DNA from: Solea solea
Taxonomy: Eukaryota; Chordata; Actinopteri; Pleuronectiformes; Soleidae
Length of the DNA stretch: 64,000 nucleotides
NCBI RefSeq assembly: GCF_958295425.1
Contig: NC_081149.1
Coordinates: forward strand, 186,001-250,000
Direction of reading: 5' to 3'
This document shows positions 28,801 through 40,819 of the stretch, piece by piece (position 1 is the stretch's first letter; every line of letters begins with the position of its first letter). The position numbers and the translations under genes are program-made. Below the pieces are notes generated by a model, which was not told the origin of the DNA, made no database searches, and saw nothing but the letters and a program-made list of their open reading frames with translations.

Positions 28801-31599
28801 TCTTATAAGATGTTAACTTCATTTGTGAGGTTTATGTTATGGGACAGTAGAAAATTTAAAAAAATCAGAAAACAGCCGTATACTTGCTGAAAGTGCTCAA
28901 AAACAGACACAAATAGAAAAACACATCCAAACAGTGAAATCATTGCAAAATCAAACACTGAAGGCATATAACTATATCTTATAAGATTTTAACTTTATTT
29001 GTGAGGTTTATGTTATGGGACAGTAGAACATTTAAAAAAATCAGAAAACATCCGTATACTTGATGAATGTGGACAAAAATAGACACAAATAGAAAAACAC
29101 ATCAAAACAGTGAAATCATTGCAAAATCAAACACTGAAGGCATATAACTATATCTTATAAGATTTTTACTTTATTTGTGAGGTTTATGTTATGGGACAGT
29201 AGAAAATTGAAAAAAATCAGAAAACAGCCGTATACTTGCTGAATGTGCACAAAAACAGACACAAATAGAAAAACACATCCAAACAGTGAAATCATTGCAA
29301 AATCAAACACTGAAGGCATATAACTATATCTTATAAGATTTTAACTTTATTTGTGAGGTTTATGTTATGGGACAGTAGAAAATTGAAAAAAATCAGAAAA
29401 CAGCCGTATACTTGCTGAATGTGCACAAAACAGACACAAATAGAAAAACACATCCAAACAGTGAAATCATTGCAAAATCAAACACTGAGGGTACAGAAGT
29501 ATATCTAATAAGATTTTAACTTTATTTGTGAGGTTTATGTTATGCGACAGTAGAAAATTGAAAAAAATCAGAAAACAGCCGTATACTTGCTGAATGTGCA
29601 CAAAAACAGACACAAATAGAAAAACACATCCAAACAGTGAAATCATTGCAAAATCAAACACTGAGGTTACAGAAGTATATCTTATAAGATGTTAACTTTA
29701 TTTGTGAGGTTTATGTTATGGGACAGTAGAAAATTGAAAAAAATCAGAAAACAGCCGTATACTTGCTGAATGTGCACAAAAACAGACACAAATAGAAAAA
29801 CACATCCAAACAGTGAAATCATTGCAAAATCAAACACTGAAGGCATATAACTATATCTTATAAGATTTTAACTTTATTTGTGAGGTTTATGTTATGGGAC
29901 AGTAGAAAATTGAAAAAAATCAGAAAACAGCCGTATACTTGCTGAATGTGCACAAAACAGACACAAATAGAAAAACACATCCAAACAGTGAAATCATTGC
30001 AAAATCAAACACTGAAGGCATATAACTATATCTTATAAGATTTTAACTTTATTTGTGAGGTTTATGTTATGGGACAGTAGAAAATTGAAAAAAACCAGAA
30101 AACAGCCGTATACTTGCTGAATGCGCACAAAAACAGACACAAATAGAAAAACACATCCAAACAGTGAAATCATTGCAAAATCAAACACTGAAGGCATATA
30201 ACTATATCTTATAAGATTTTAACTTTATTTGTGAGGTTTATGTTATGGGACAGTAGAAAATTGAAAAAAATCAGAAAACAGCCGTATACTTGCTGAATGT
30301 GCACAAAACAGACACAAATAGAAAAACACATCCAAACAGTGAAATCATTGCAAAATCAAACACTGAAGGCATATAACTATATCTTATAAAATTTTAACTT
30401 TATTTGTGAGGTTTATGTTATGGGACAGTAGAAAATTGAAAAAAACCAGAAAACAGCCGTATACTTGCTGAATGCGCACAAAAACAGACACAAATAGAAA
30501 AACACATCCAAACAGTGAAATCATTGCAAAATCAAACACTGAGGGTACAGAAGTATATCTTATAAGATGTTAACTTTATTTGTGAGGTTTATGTTATGCG
30601 ACAGTAGAAAATTGAAAAAAATCAGAAAACAGCCGTATACTTGCTGAATGCGCACAAAAACAGACACAAATAGAAAAACACATCCAAACAGTGAAATCAT
30701 TGCAAAATCAAACACTGAGGGTACAGAAGTATATCTTATAAGATGTTAACTTTATTTGTGAGGTTTATGTTATGCGACAGTAGAAAATTGAAAAAAATCT
30801 GAAAACAGCCGTATACTTGCTGAATGTGCACAAAAACAGACACAAATAGAAAAACACATCCAAACAGTGAAATCATTGCAAAATCAAACACTGAAGGCAT
30901 ATAACTATATCTTATAAGATTTTAACTTTATTTGTGAGGTTTATGTTATGGGACAGTAGAAAATTGAAAAGAATCAGAAAACAGCCGTATACTTGCTGAA
31001 TGTGCACAAAACAGACACAAATAGAAAAACACATCCAAACAGTGAAATCATTGCAAAATCAAACACTGAGGTTACAGAAGTATATCTTATAAGATGTTAA
31101 CTTTATTTGTGAGGTTAATGTTATGGGCGAGGAGAAAATTGAAAAAAATCAGAAAACAGCCGTATACTTGCTGAATGTGCACAAAACAGACACAAATAGA
31201 AAAACACATCCAAACAGTGAAATCATTGCAAAATCAAACACTGAGGGTACAGAAGTATATCTTATAAGATGTTAACTTTATTTGTGAGGTTTATGTTATG
31301 CGACAGTAGAAAATTGAAAAAAATCAGAAAACAGCCGTATACTTGCTGAATGCGCACAAAAACAGACACAAATAGAAAAACACATCCAAACAGTGAAATC
31401 ATTGCAAAATCAAACACTGAGGGTACAGAAGTATATCTTATAAGATGTTAACTTTATTTGTGAGGTTTATGTTATGCGACAGTAGAAAATTGAAAAAAAT
31501 CTGAAAACAGCCGTATACTTGCTGAATGTGCACAAAAACAGACACAAATAGAAAAACACATCCAAACAGTGAAATCATTGCAAAATCAAACACTGAAGG

Positions 31600-33340
31600 C
31601 ATATAACTATATCTTATAAGATTTTAACTTTATTTGTGAGGTTTATGTTATGGGACAGTAGAAAATTGAAAAAAATCAGAAAACAGCTGTATACTTGCTG
31701 AATGTGCACAAAACAGACACAAATAGAAAAACACATCCAAACAGTGAAATCATTGCAAAATCAAACACTGAGGTTACAGAAGTATATCTTATAAGATGTT
31801 AACTTTATTTGTGAGGTTAATGTTATGGGACAGAAGAAAATTGAAAAAAATCAGAAAACAGCCGTATACTTGCTGAATGTGCACAAAAACAGACACAAAT
31901 AGAAAAACACATCCAAACAGTGAAATCATTGCAAAATCAAACACTGAGGGTACAGACTTATATCTTATAAGATGTTAACTTTATTTATGAGGTTTATGCT
32001 ACGGGACAATAGAAAATTGAAAAAAATCAGAAAACAGCCGTATACTTGCTGAATGCACAAAAACAGACACAAATAGAAAAACACTTCCAAACAGTGAAAT
32101 CCTTGCAAAATCAAACACTGAGGGAACAGAAGTATATCTTATAAGATGTTAACTTTATTTGTGAGGTTTATGTTATGGGACAGTAGAAAATTGAAAAAAA
32201 ATCAGAAAACAGCCGTATACTTGCTGAATGCGCATAAAAACACAAATAGAAAAACACATCCGAACAGTGAAATCATTGCAAAATCAAACACTGAGGGTAC
32301 AGAACTAAATCTTTTAAGATGTTAACTTCATTTGTGAGGTTTATGTTATGGGACAGTAGAAAATTCAAAAAAATCAGAAAACAGCCGTATACTTGCTGAA
32401 TGTGCACAAAAACAGACACAAATAGAAAAACACATCCAAACAGTGAAATCATTGCAAAATCAAACACTGAGGTTACAGAAGTATATCTTATAAGATGTTA
32501 ACTTTATTTGTGAGGTTAATGTTATGGGCGAGGAGAAAATTGAAAAAAATTCAGAAAACAGCCGTATACTTGCTGAATGTGCACAAAACAGACACAAATA
32601 GAAAAACACATCCAAACAGTGAAATCATTGCAAAATCAAACACTGAGGTTACAGAAGTATATCTTATAAGATGTTAACTTTATTTGTGAGGTTAATGTTA
32701 TGGGACAGAAGAAAATTGAAAAAAATCAGAAAACAGCCGTATACTTGCTGAATGTGCACAAAAACAGACACAAATAGAAAAACACATCCAAACAGTGAAA
32801 TCATTGCAAAATCAAACACTGAAGGCATATAACTATATCTTATAAGATTTTAACTTTATTTGTGAGGTTTATGTTATGGGACAGTAGAAAATTGAAAAAA
32901 ATCAGAAAACAGCTGTATACTTGCTGAATGTGCACAAAACAGACACAAATAGAAAAACACATCCAAACAGTGAAATCATTGCAAAATCAAACACTGAGGT
33001 TACAGAAGTATATCTTATAAGATGTTAACTTTATTTGTGAGGTTAATGTTATGGGACAGAAGAAAATTGAAAAAAATCAGAAAACAGCCGTATACTTGCT
33101 GAATGTGCACAAAAACAGACACAAATAGAAAAACACATCCAAACAGTGAAATCATTGCAAAATCAAACACTGAGGGTACAGACTTATATCTTATAAGATG
33201 TTAACTTTATTTATGAGGTTTATGCTACGGGACAATAGAAAATTGAAAAAAATCAGAAAACAGCCGTATACTTGCTGAATGCACAAAAACAGACACAAAT
33301 AGAAAAACACATCCAAACAGTGAAATCATTGCAAAATAAA
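31600..33340. repeat. 1226-bp (seven-monomer) offset duplication
   Basis: The variant cagctgtatacttg occurs at 31684 and 32910, and tacagacttatatc at 31951 and 33177, both 1226 bp apart. tatttatgaggtttatgctacggg and the short aatgcacaaaaac monomer follow in both copies. The interval also holds the gggcgaggag monomer with the one-base longer aaaattcagaaaac. Confidence 0.6.
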
Positions 33341-34075
33341 ACACTGAAGGCATATAACTATATCTTATAAGATTTTAACTTTATTTGTGAGGTTTCTGTT
33401 ATGGGACAGTAGAAAATTGAAAAAAATCAGAAAACAGCCGTATACTTGCTGAATGCGCACAAAAACAGACACAAATAGAAAAACACATCCAAACAGTGAA
33501 ATCATTGCAAAATCAAACACTGAGGGTACAGAAGTATATCTTATAAGATTTTAACTTTATTTGTGAGGTTTATGTTATGGGACAGTAGAAAATTGAAAAA
33601 AATCAGAAAACAGCTGTATACTTGCTGAATGTGCACAAAACAGACACAAATAGAAAAACACATCCAAACAGTGAAATCATTGCAAAATCAAACACTGAGG
33701 GTAAATAACTATATCTTATAAGATTTTAACTTTATTTGTGAGGTTTATGTTATGGGACAGTAGAAAATTGAAAAAAATCAGAAAACAGCCGTATACTTGC
33801 TGAATACGCACAAAAACAGACACAAATAGAAAAACACATCCAAACAGTGAAATCATTGCAAAATCAAACACTGAGGGTAAATAACTATATCTTATAAGAT
33901 TTTAACTTTATTTGTGAGGTTTATGTTATGGGACAGTAGAAAATTGAAAAAAATCAGAAAACAGCCGTATACTTGCTGAATGTGCACAAAACAGACACAA
34001 ATAGAAAAACACATCCAAACAGTGAAATCCTTGCAAAATCAAACACTGAGGGAACAGAAGTATATCTTATAAGAT

Positions 34076-34756
34076 GTTAACTTTATTTGTGAGGTTTATG
34101 TTATGGGACAGTAGAAAATTGAAAAAAATCAGAAAACAGCCGTATACTTGCTGAATGCGCATAAAAACACAAATAGAAAAACACATCCGAACAGTGAAAT
34201 CATTGCAAAATCAAACACTGAGGGTACAGAACTAAATCTTTTAAGATGTTAACTTCATTTGTGAGGTTTATGTTATGGGACAGTAGAAAATTCAAAAAAA
34301 TCAGAAAACAGCCGTATACTTGCTGAATGTGCACAAAAACAGACACAAATAGAAAAACACATCCAAACAGTGAAATCATTGCAAAATAAAACACTGAAGG
34401 CATATAACTATATCTTATAAGATTTTAACTTTATTTGTGAGGTTTCTGTTATGGGACAGTAGAAAATTGAAAAAAATCAGAAAAAAGCCGTATACTTGCT
34501 GAATGCGCACAAAAACAGACACAAATAGAAAAACACATCCAAACAGTGAAATCATTGCAAAATCAAACACTGAGGGTACAGAAGTATATCTTATAAGATG
34601 TTAACTTTATTTGTGAGGTTTATGTTATGGGACAGTAGAAAATTGAAAAAAATCAGAAAACAGCCGTATACTTGCTGAATGTGCACAAAAACAGACACAA
34701 ATAGAAAAACACATCCAAACAGTGAAATCATTGCAAAATAAAACACTGAAGGCATA
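34076..34756. repeat. Satellite patch shared with 56163-56843 (left copy)
   Basis: About 680 bp appear identical to sequence 22,087 bp downstream. Shared private features: gcgcataaaaacac with a 6-base shortened spacer (cgcata at 34158 and 56245), acacatccgaac, gggtacagaactaaatctttt followed by a class C body, aaaattcaaaaaaatc, caaaataaaacac, gaggtttctgttatg and gaaaaaagccg. The match starts after gatgttaac here against gattttaac there, and ends at ggcata|taac against ggcata|atac. A third, partial version of the gcgcataaaaac monomer is at 32231. Confidence 0.82.
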
Positions 34757-35454
34757 TAACTATATCTTATAATATTTTAACTTTATTTGTGAGGTTTATG
34801 TTATGGGACAGTAGAAAATTGAAAAAAATCAGAAAACAGCCGTATACTTGCTGAATGTGCACAAAAAAAGACACAAATAGAAAAACACATCCAAACAGTG
34901 AAATCATTGCAAAATCAAACACTGAGGGTAAATAACTATATCTTATAAGATTTTAACTTTATTTGTGAGGTTTATGTTATGGGACAGTAGAAAAATGAAA
35001 AAGAAATCAGAAAACAGTCGTATTCCAGGTGAATGCGCACAAAAACAGACAAAAATAGAAAAACACATTCAAACAGTGAAATCATTGCAAAATCAAACAC
35101 TGAAGGTATCAAACTATATCTTATGAGATGTTAACTTTATTTGTGAGGTTTATGTTATGGGACAATAAAAAAATTTTAAAAATCCGAAAACAGCCTTATC
35201 TCAGCTCAATGGGGCACAAACAGACACTTATAGAAAAACACATCCCAACAGTGAAATCATTGCAAAATCAAACACTGAGGGTACAGAACAAAATCTTTTA
35301 AGATGTTAACTTCATTTGTGAGGTTTATGTTATGGGACAGCAGAAAAATGAAAAAAATCCGGAAACAGCCTTATCTCAGCTGAATGCGCACACAAACAGA
35401 CACCAATAGAAAAACACATCCAAACAGTGAAATCATTGCAAAATCAAACACTGA

Positions 35455-36030
35455 GGGTACATCAATATACCTTATAAGATGTTAACCTTATATTATAGGA
35501 CAGTAGAAAAAAGATTAAAATACCCTCGATCAGCCTTAGTCCCTGATACACATACGGAAAAATCAGACTCCTGGCTTAATGCCTTTAGGAATTATTACAA
35601 AAAACACACCTAAACGGCTGACCTTTGACCTTTCCGAAGGTTACACAGGTCTGAAACTCGGCACCCTAGATAAGCCTTAGTCCCTGATACACATACGGAA
35701 AAATCAGACTCCTGGCTCAATGCCTTTAGGAATTATTACAAAAAACACACCCGAACGGCTGACCATTGACCTTTCCGAAGGTTGCACAGGTCTGAAACTC
35801 GGCACCCTGGATCAGCCTTAGTCCCTGATACACATACGGAAAAATCAGACTCCTGGCTCAATGCCTTTAGGAATTATTACAAAAAACACACCACAGTGGC
35901 TGACCTTTGACCTTTCCAAAGGTTGCAAGGGTCTGAAACTTGGCACCCTGGATCAGCCAGGAGTCCCTGATACACATACGGAGAAATCAGCATCCGGGCT
36001 CATTGCCTTTAGGAATTATTGAAAAAAAGA
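35455..36030. repeat. Anchor block 3, left part: truncated monomer plus 141-bp repeats
   Basis: Junction monomer 35455 to about 35525, then 141-bp repeats with agcc at 35532, 35673, 35814 and 35955 (three full, one partial), all exactly 141 bp apart. The three full copies have distinct, position-specific sequences: copy 1 has acacctaaacggc and ggttacacagg, copy 2 has cccgaacggctgaccattgacc, copy 3 has accacagtggctgacctttgacc and ggttgcaaggg. These differences are kept in the blocks at 45.1, 49.1, 53.8 and 58.5 kb. The clusters are therefore copied as a whole with the HOR rather than homogenised internally. Confidence 0.9.
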
Positions 36031-36272
36031 CAGTTTCCCACCTTTCTTACGTTTGAATTTTACAGACTGTGTTTTTGGCAGTTTTTTTTGGCCAGGGGGA
36101 AAAAAGCCCAAAGTCCTGTGTCCAAAAACTGAAAATCAGGTCATGTCAGACTCTATACAGTCTTAGACTCTTTGGCCAGAGTGGAAGTTTTGGAGGAACT
36201 ACATTTCTACAGATCGCAGGAGTGTGAATATTTCATATGTCGTTTGGGGTCCCAAGACGAGCGGAACGACGA
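36031..36272. repeat. 242-bp anchor element, copy 3
   Basis: Matches the other copies. From here rightward all copies share ctacagatcgcagg, where copies 1 and 2 read ctacaggtcgcagg, so the right-hand HORs form one subfamily. Class B satellite follows from 36273. Confidence 0.9.
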
Positions 36273-39200
36273 GGGTACATTAGTATATCTTATAAGATGT
36301 TAACTTTATTTGTGAGGTTTATGTTATGGGACAGTAGAAAATGAAAAAAAATCAGAAAACAGTCGTATTCCAGGTGAATGCGCACAAAAACAGACAAAAA
36401 TAGAAAAACACATTCAGACAGTGAAATCATTGCAAAATCAAACACTGAAGGTATATAACTATATCTTATACGATGTTAACTTTATTTGTGAGGTTTATGT
36501 TATGCGACAGTAGAAAATTGAAAAAAATCAGAAAACAGCCGTATACTTGCTTGAATGTGCACAGAAACAGACACAAATAGAAAAACACATCCAAACAGTG
36601 AAATCATTGCAAAATCAAACACTGAGGTTACAGAAGTATATCTTATAAGATGTTAACTTTATTTGTGAGGTTTTTGTTATGGGACAGTAGAAAATTGAAA
36701 AAAATCAGAAAACAGCCGTATACTTGCTGAATGTGCACAAAAACAGACACAAATAGAAAAACACATCCAAACAGTGAAATCATTGCAAAATCAAACACTG
36801 AGGGTACAGAAGTATATCTTATAAGATGTTAACTTTATTTGTGAGGTTTATGTTATGCGACAGTAGAAAATTGAAAAAAATCAGAAAACAGCCGTATACT
36901 TGCTGAATGTGCACAGAAACAGACACAAATAGAAAAACACATCCAAACAGTGAAATCATTGCAAAATCAAACACTGAGGTTACAGAAGTATATCTTATAA
37001 GATGTTAACTTTATTTGTGAGGTTTTTGTTATGGGACAGTAGAAAATTGAAAAAAATCAGAAAACAGCCGTATACTTGCTGAATGTGCACAAAAACAGAC
37101 ACAAATAGAAAAACACATCCAAACAGTGAACTCATTGCAAAATCAAACACTGAGGGTACAGAAGTATATCTTATAAGATGTTAACTTTATTTGTGAGGTT
37201 TATGTTATGCGACAGTAGAAAATTGAAAAAAATCAGAAAACAGCCGTATACTTGCTGAATGTGCACAAAACAGACACAAATAGAAAAGCACATCCAAACA
37301 GTGAAATCATTGCAAAATCAAACACTGAGGGTACAGAAGTATATCTTATAAGATGTTAACTTTATTTGTGAGGTTTATGTTATGCGACAGTAGAAAATTG
37401 AAAAAAATCAGAAAACAGCCGTATACTTGCTGAATGTGCACAAAACAGACACAAATAGAAAAACACATCCAAACAGTGAAATCATTGCAAAATCAAACAC
37501 TGAGGGTACAGAAGTATATCTTATAAGATTTTAACTTTATTTGTGAGATTTGTGTTATGGGACAGTAGAAAATTGAAAAAAATCAGAAAACAGCCGTATA
37601 CTTGCTGAATGTGCACAAAAACAGACACAAATAGAAAAACACATCCAAACAGTGAAATCATTGCAAAATCAAACACTGAAGGCATATAACTATATCTTAT
37701 AAGATTTTAACTTAATTGTGAGGTTTATGTTATGGGACAGTAGAAAATTGAAAAAAATCTGAAAACAGCCGTATACTTGCTGAATGTGCACAAAAACAGA
37801 CACAAATAGAAAAAACCATCCAAACAGTGAAATCATTGCAAAATCAAACACTGAGGGTACAGAAGTATATCTTATAAGATGTTAACTTTATTTGTGAGGT
37901 TTATGTTATGGGACAGTAGAAAATTGAAAAAAAATCAGAAAACAGCCGTATACTTGCTGAATGTGCACAACAAAAGACACAAATAGAAAAACACATCCAA
38001 ACAGTGAAATCATTGCAAAATCAAACACTGAAGGCATATAACTATATCTTATAAGATGTTAACTTTATTTGTGAGGTTTATGTTATGCGACAGTAGAAAA
38101 TTGAAAAAAATCAGAAAACAGCCGTATACTTGCTTGAATGTGCACAGAAACAGACACAAATAGAAAAACACATCCAAACAGTGAAATCATTGCAAAATCA
38201 AACACTGAGGTTACAGAAGTATATCTTATAAGATGTTAACTTTATTTGTGAGGTTTTTGTTATGGGACAGTAGAAAATTGAAAAAAATCAGAAAACAGCC
38301 GTATACTTGCTGAATGTGCACAAAAACAGACACAAATAGAAAAACACATCCAAACAGTGAAATCATTGCAAAATCAAACACTGAGGGTACAGAAGTATAT
38401 CTTATAAGATGTTAACTTTATTTGTGAGGTTTATGTTATGCGACAGTAGAAAATTGAAAAAAATCAGAAAACAGCCGTATACTTGCTGAATGTGCACAAA
38501 ACAGACACAAATAGAAAAGCACATCCAAACAGTGAAATCATTGCAAAATCAAACACTGAGGGTACAGAAGTATATCTTATAAGATGTTAACTTTATTTGT
38601 GAGGTTTATGTTATGCGACAGTAGAAAATTGAAAAAAATCAGAAAACAGCCGTATACTTGCTGAATGTGCACAAAACAGACACAAATAGAAAAACACATC
38701 CAAACAGTGAAATCATTGCAAAATCAAACACTGAGGGTACAGAAGTATATCTTATAAGATTTTAACTTTATTTGTGAGATTTGTGTTATGGGACAGTAGA
38801 AAATTGAAAAAAATCAGAAAACAGCCGTATACTTGCTGAATGTGCACAAAAACAGACACAAATAGAAAAACACATCCAAACAGTGAAATCATTGCAAAAT
38901 CAAACACTGAAGGCATATAACTATATCTTATAAGATTTTAACTTAATTGTGAGGTTTATGTTATGGGACAGTAGAAAATTGAAAAAAATCTGAAAACAGC
39001 CGTATACTTGCTGAATGTGCACAAAAACAGACACAAATAGAAAAACACATCCAAACAGTGAAATCATTGCAAAATCAAACACTGAGGGTACAGAAGTATA
39101 TCTTATAAGATTTTAACTTTATTTGTGAGGTTCATGTTATGGGACAGTAGAAAATTGAAAAAAATCAGAAAACAGCCGTATACTTGCTGAATGCGCACAA

Positions 39201-40142
39201 AAACAGACACAAATAGAAAAACACATCCAAACAGTGAAATCATTGCAAAATCAAACACTGAGGGTAAATAACTATATCTTATAAGATTTTAACTTTATTT
39301 GTGAGGTTTATGTTATGGGACAGTAGAAAAATGAAAAAGAAATCAGAAAACAGTCGTATTCCAGGTGAATGCGCACAAAAACAGACAAAAATAGAAAAAC
39401 ACATTCAAACAGTGAAATCATTGCAAAATCAAACACTGAAGGTATCAAACTATATCTTATGAGATGTTAACTTTATTTGTGAGGTTTATGTTATGGGACA
39501 ATAAAAAAATTTTAAAAATCCGAAAACAGCCTTATCTCAGCTCAATGGGGCACAAACAGACACTTATAGAAAAACACATCCCAACAGTGAAATCATTGCA
39601 AAATCAAACACTGAGGGTACAGAACAAAATCTTTTAAGATGGTAACTTCATTTGTGAGGTTTATGTTATGGGACAGCAGAAAAATGAAAAAAATCCGGAA
39701 ACAGCCTTATTTCAGCTGAATGCGCACATAAACAGACACCAACAGAAAAACACATCCAAACAATGAAATCATTGCAAAATCAAACACTGAGGATACAGAA
39801 CTAAATCTTTTAAGATGTTAACTTCATTTGTGAGGTTTATGTTATGGGACAGCAGAAAAATGAAAAAAATCCGGAAACAGCCTTATCTCAGCTGAATGCG
39901 CACACAAACAGACACCAATAGAAAAACACATCCAAACAGTGAAATCATTGCAAAATCAAACACTGAGGGTACAGAACTAAATCTTTTAAGATGTTAACTT
40001 CATTTGTGAGGTTTATGTTATGGGACAGCAGAAAAATGAAAAAAATCCGGAAACAGCCTTATCTCAGCTGAATGCGCACACAAACAGACACCAATAGAAA
40101 AACACATCCAAACAGTGAAATCATTGCAAAATCAAACACTGA
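36273..40142. repeat. Satellite array 3 (about 22 monomers)
   Basis: 3870 bp. It opens with class B, continues with class C, and ends with B-like, intermediate (caatggggcac) and class A monomers before the anchor. A monomer with the one-base insertion gcttgaatgtgcac occurs at 36549 and 38132, 1583 bp apart (nine monomers). The following ggtttttgttatg, agaaaagcac, gagatttgtg and cttaattgtgagg subtypes repeat in the same order, with some monomers missing in the second round. The array thus contains an internal 9-mer duplication. No gene. Confidence 0.93.
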
Positions 40143-40577
40143 GGGTACATCAATATACCTTATAAGATGTTAACCTTATATTATAGGACAGTAGAAAAAA
40201 GATTAAAATACCCTCGATCAGCCTTAGTCCCTGATACACATACGGAAAAATCAGACTCCTGGCTTAATGCCTTTAGGAATTATTACAAAAAACACACCTA
40301 AACGGCTGACCTTTGACCTTTCCGAAGGTTACACAGGTCTGAAACTCGGCACCCTAGATAAGCCTTAGTCCCTGATACACATACGGAAAAATCAGACTCC
40401 TGGCTCAATGCCTTTAGGAATTATTACAAAAAACACACCCGAACGGCTGACCTTTGACCTTTCCAAAGGTTGCAATGGTCTGAAACTTGGCACCCTGGAT
40501 CAGCCAGGAGTCCCTGATACACATACGGAGAAATCAGCATCCGGGCTCATTGCCTTTAGGAATTATTGAAAAAAAGA
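40143..40577. repeat. Anchor block 4, left part, contracted 141-bp cluster
   Basis: Repeat starts at 40220, 40361 and 40502, so two full copies and the partial one; one 141-bp unit fewer than the other blocks. The second full copy is a hybrid: its left part carries the copy-2 signature (cccgaacggc) and its right part the copy-3 signature (tgacctttgacctttccaaagg, gaaacttggc), with private gcaatggtc. This is the product expected from unequal crossing-over between copies 2 and 3, somewhere between cccgaacggc and tgacctttgacc. Confidence 0.88.
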
Positions 40578-40819
40578 CAGTTTCCCACCTTTCTTACGTT
40601 TGAATTTTACAGACTGTGTTTTTGGCAGTTTTTTTTGGCCAGGGGGAAAAAAGCCCAAAGTCCTGTGTCCAAAAACTGAAAATCAGGTCATGTCAGACTC
40701 TATACAGTCTTAGACTCTTTGGCCAGTGTGGAAGTTTTGGAGGAACTACATTTCTACAGATCGCAGGAGTGTGAATATTTCATATGTCGTTTGGGGTCCC
40801 AAGACGAGCGGAACGACGA
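40578..40819. repeat. 242-bp anchor element, copy 4
   Basis: Intact length, with private gccagtgtggaag where the others read gccagagtggaag. Class B satellite begins at 40820. Confidence 0.9.

Larger units (their letters stand above)
5046..35454. repeat. Satellite array 2: 30.4 kb anchor-free expansion (about 173 monomers)
   Basis: One class B monomer opens the array, then almost only class C follows to about 34.98 kb. A class B-like monomer (atgaaaaagaaatcag, tcgtattccaggtg), an intermediate (caataaaaaaattttaaaaatcc, caatggggcac) and class A lead into the next anchor. Class C subtypes differ at diagnostic sites: head (gggtacagaag, ggttacagaag, aggcatataac, acagcatataac, acggcatataac), gatgttaac or gattttaac, tatgggacag, tacgggacaat, tatgcgacag or gggcgaggag, tgcgcac or tgtgcac, and acaaaaacag, acaaaacag or acaacaaaag. 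Subtype order reveals the nested HORs listed separately. No anchor sequence occurs inside. No gene is visible. Confidence 0.95.

Noticed and set aside
34200..34403. Similar hydrophobic reverse-strand frames at 11369-11551, 29467-29661, 32273-32467, 34200-34403 and 56287-56490, and a forward one at 32495-32677
   Set aside because: All lie within satellite and read the same monomer part, so similarity is due to repetition. The identical pair at 34200 and 56287 only reflects the shared 680-bp tract. None is longer than chance allows in such an array.
5046..35454. CRISPR-like array
   Set aside because: The 176-bp period is fully repeated with no unique spacers, and there are no cas genes. The unit is far longer than CRISPR repeats.
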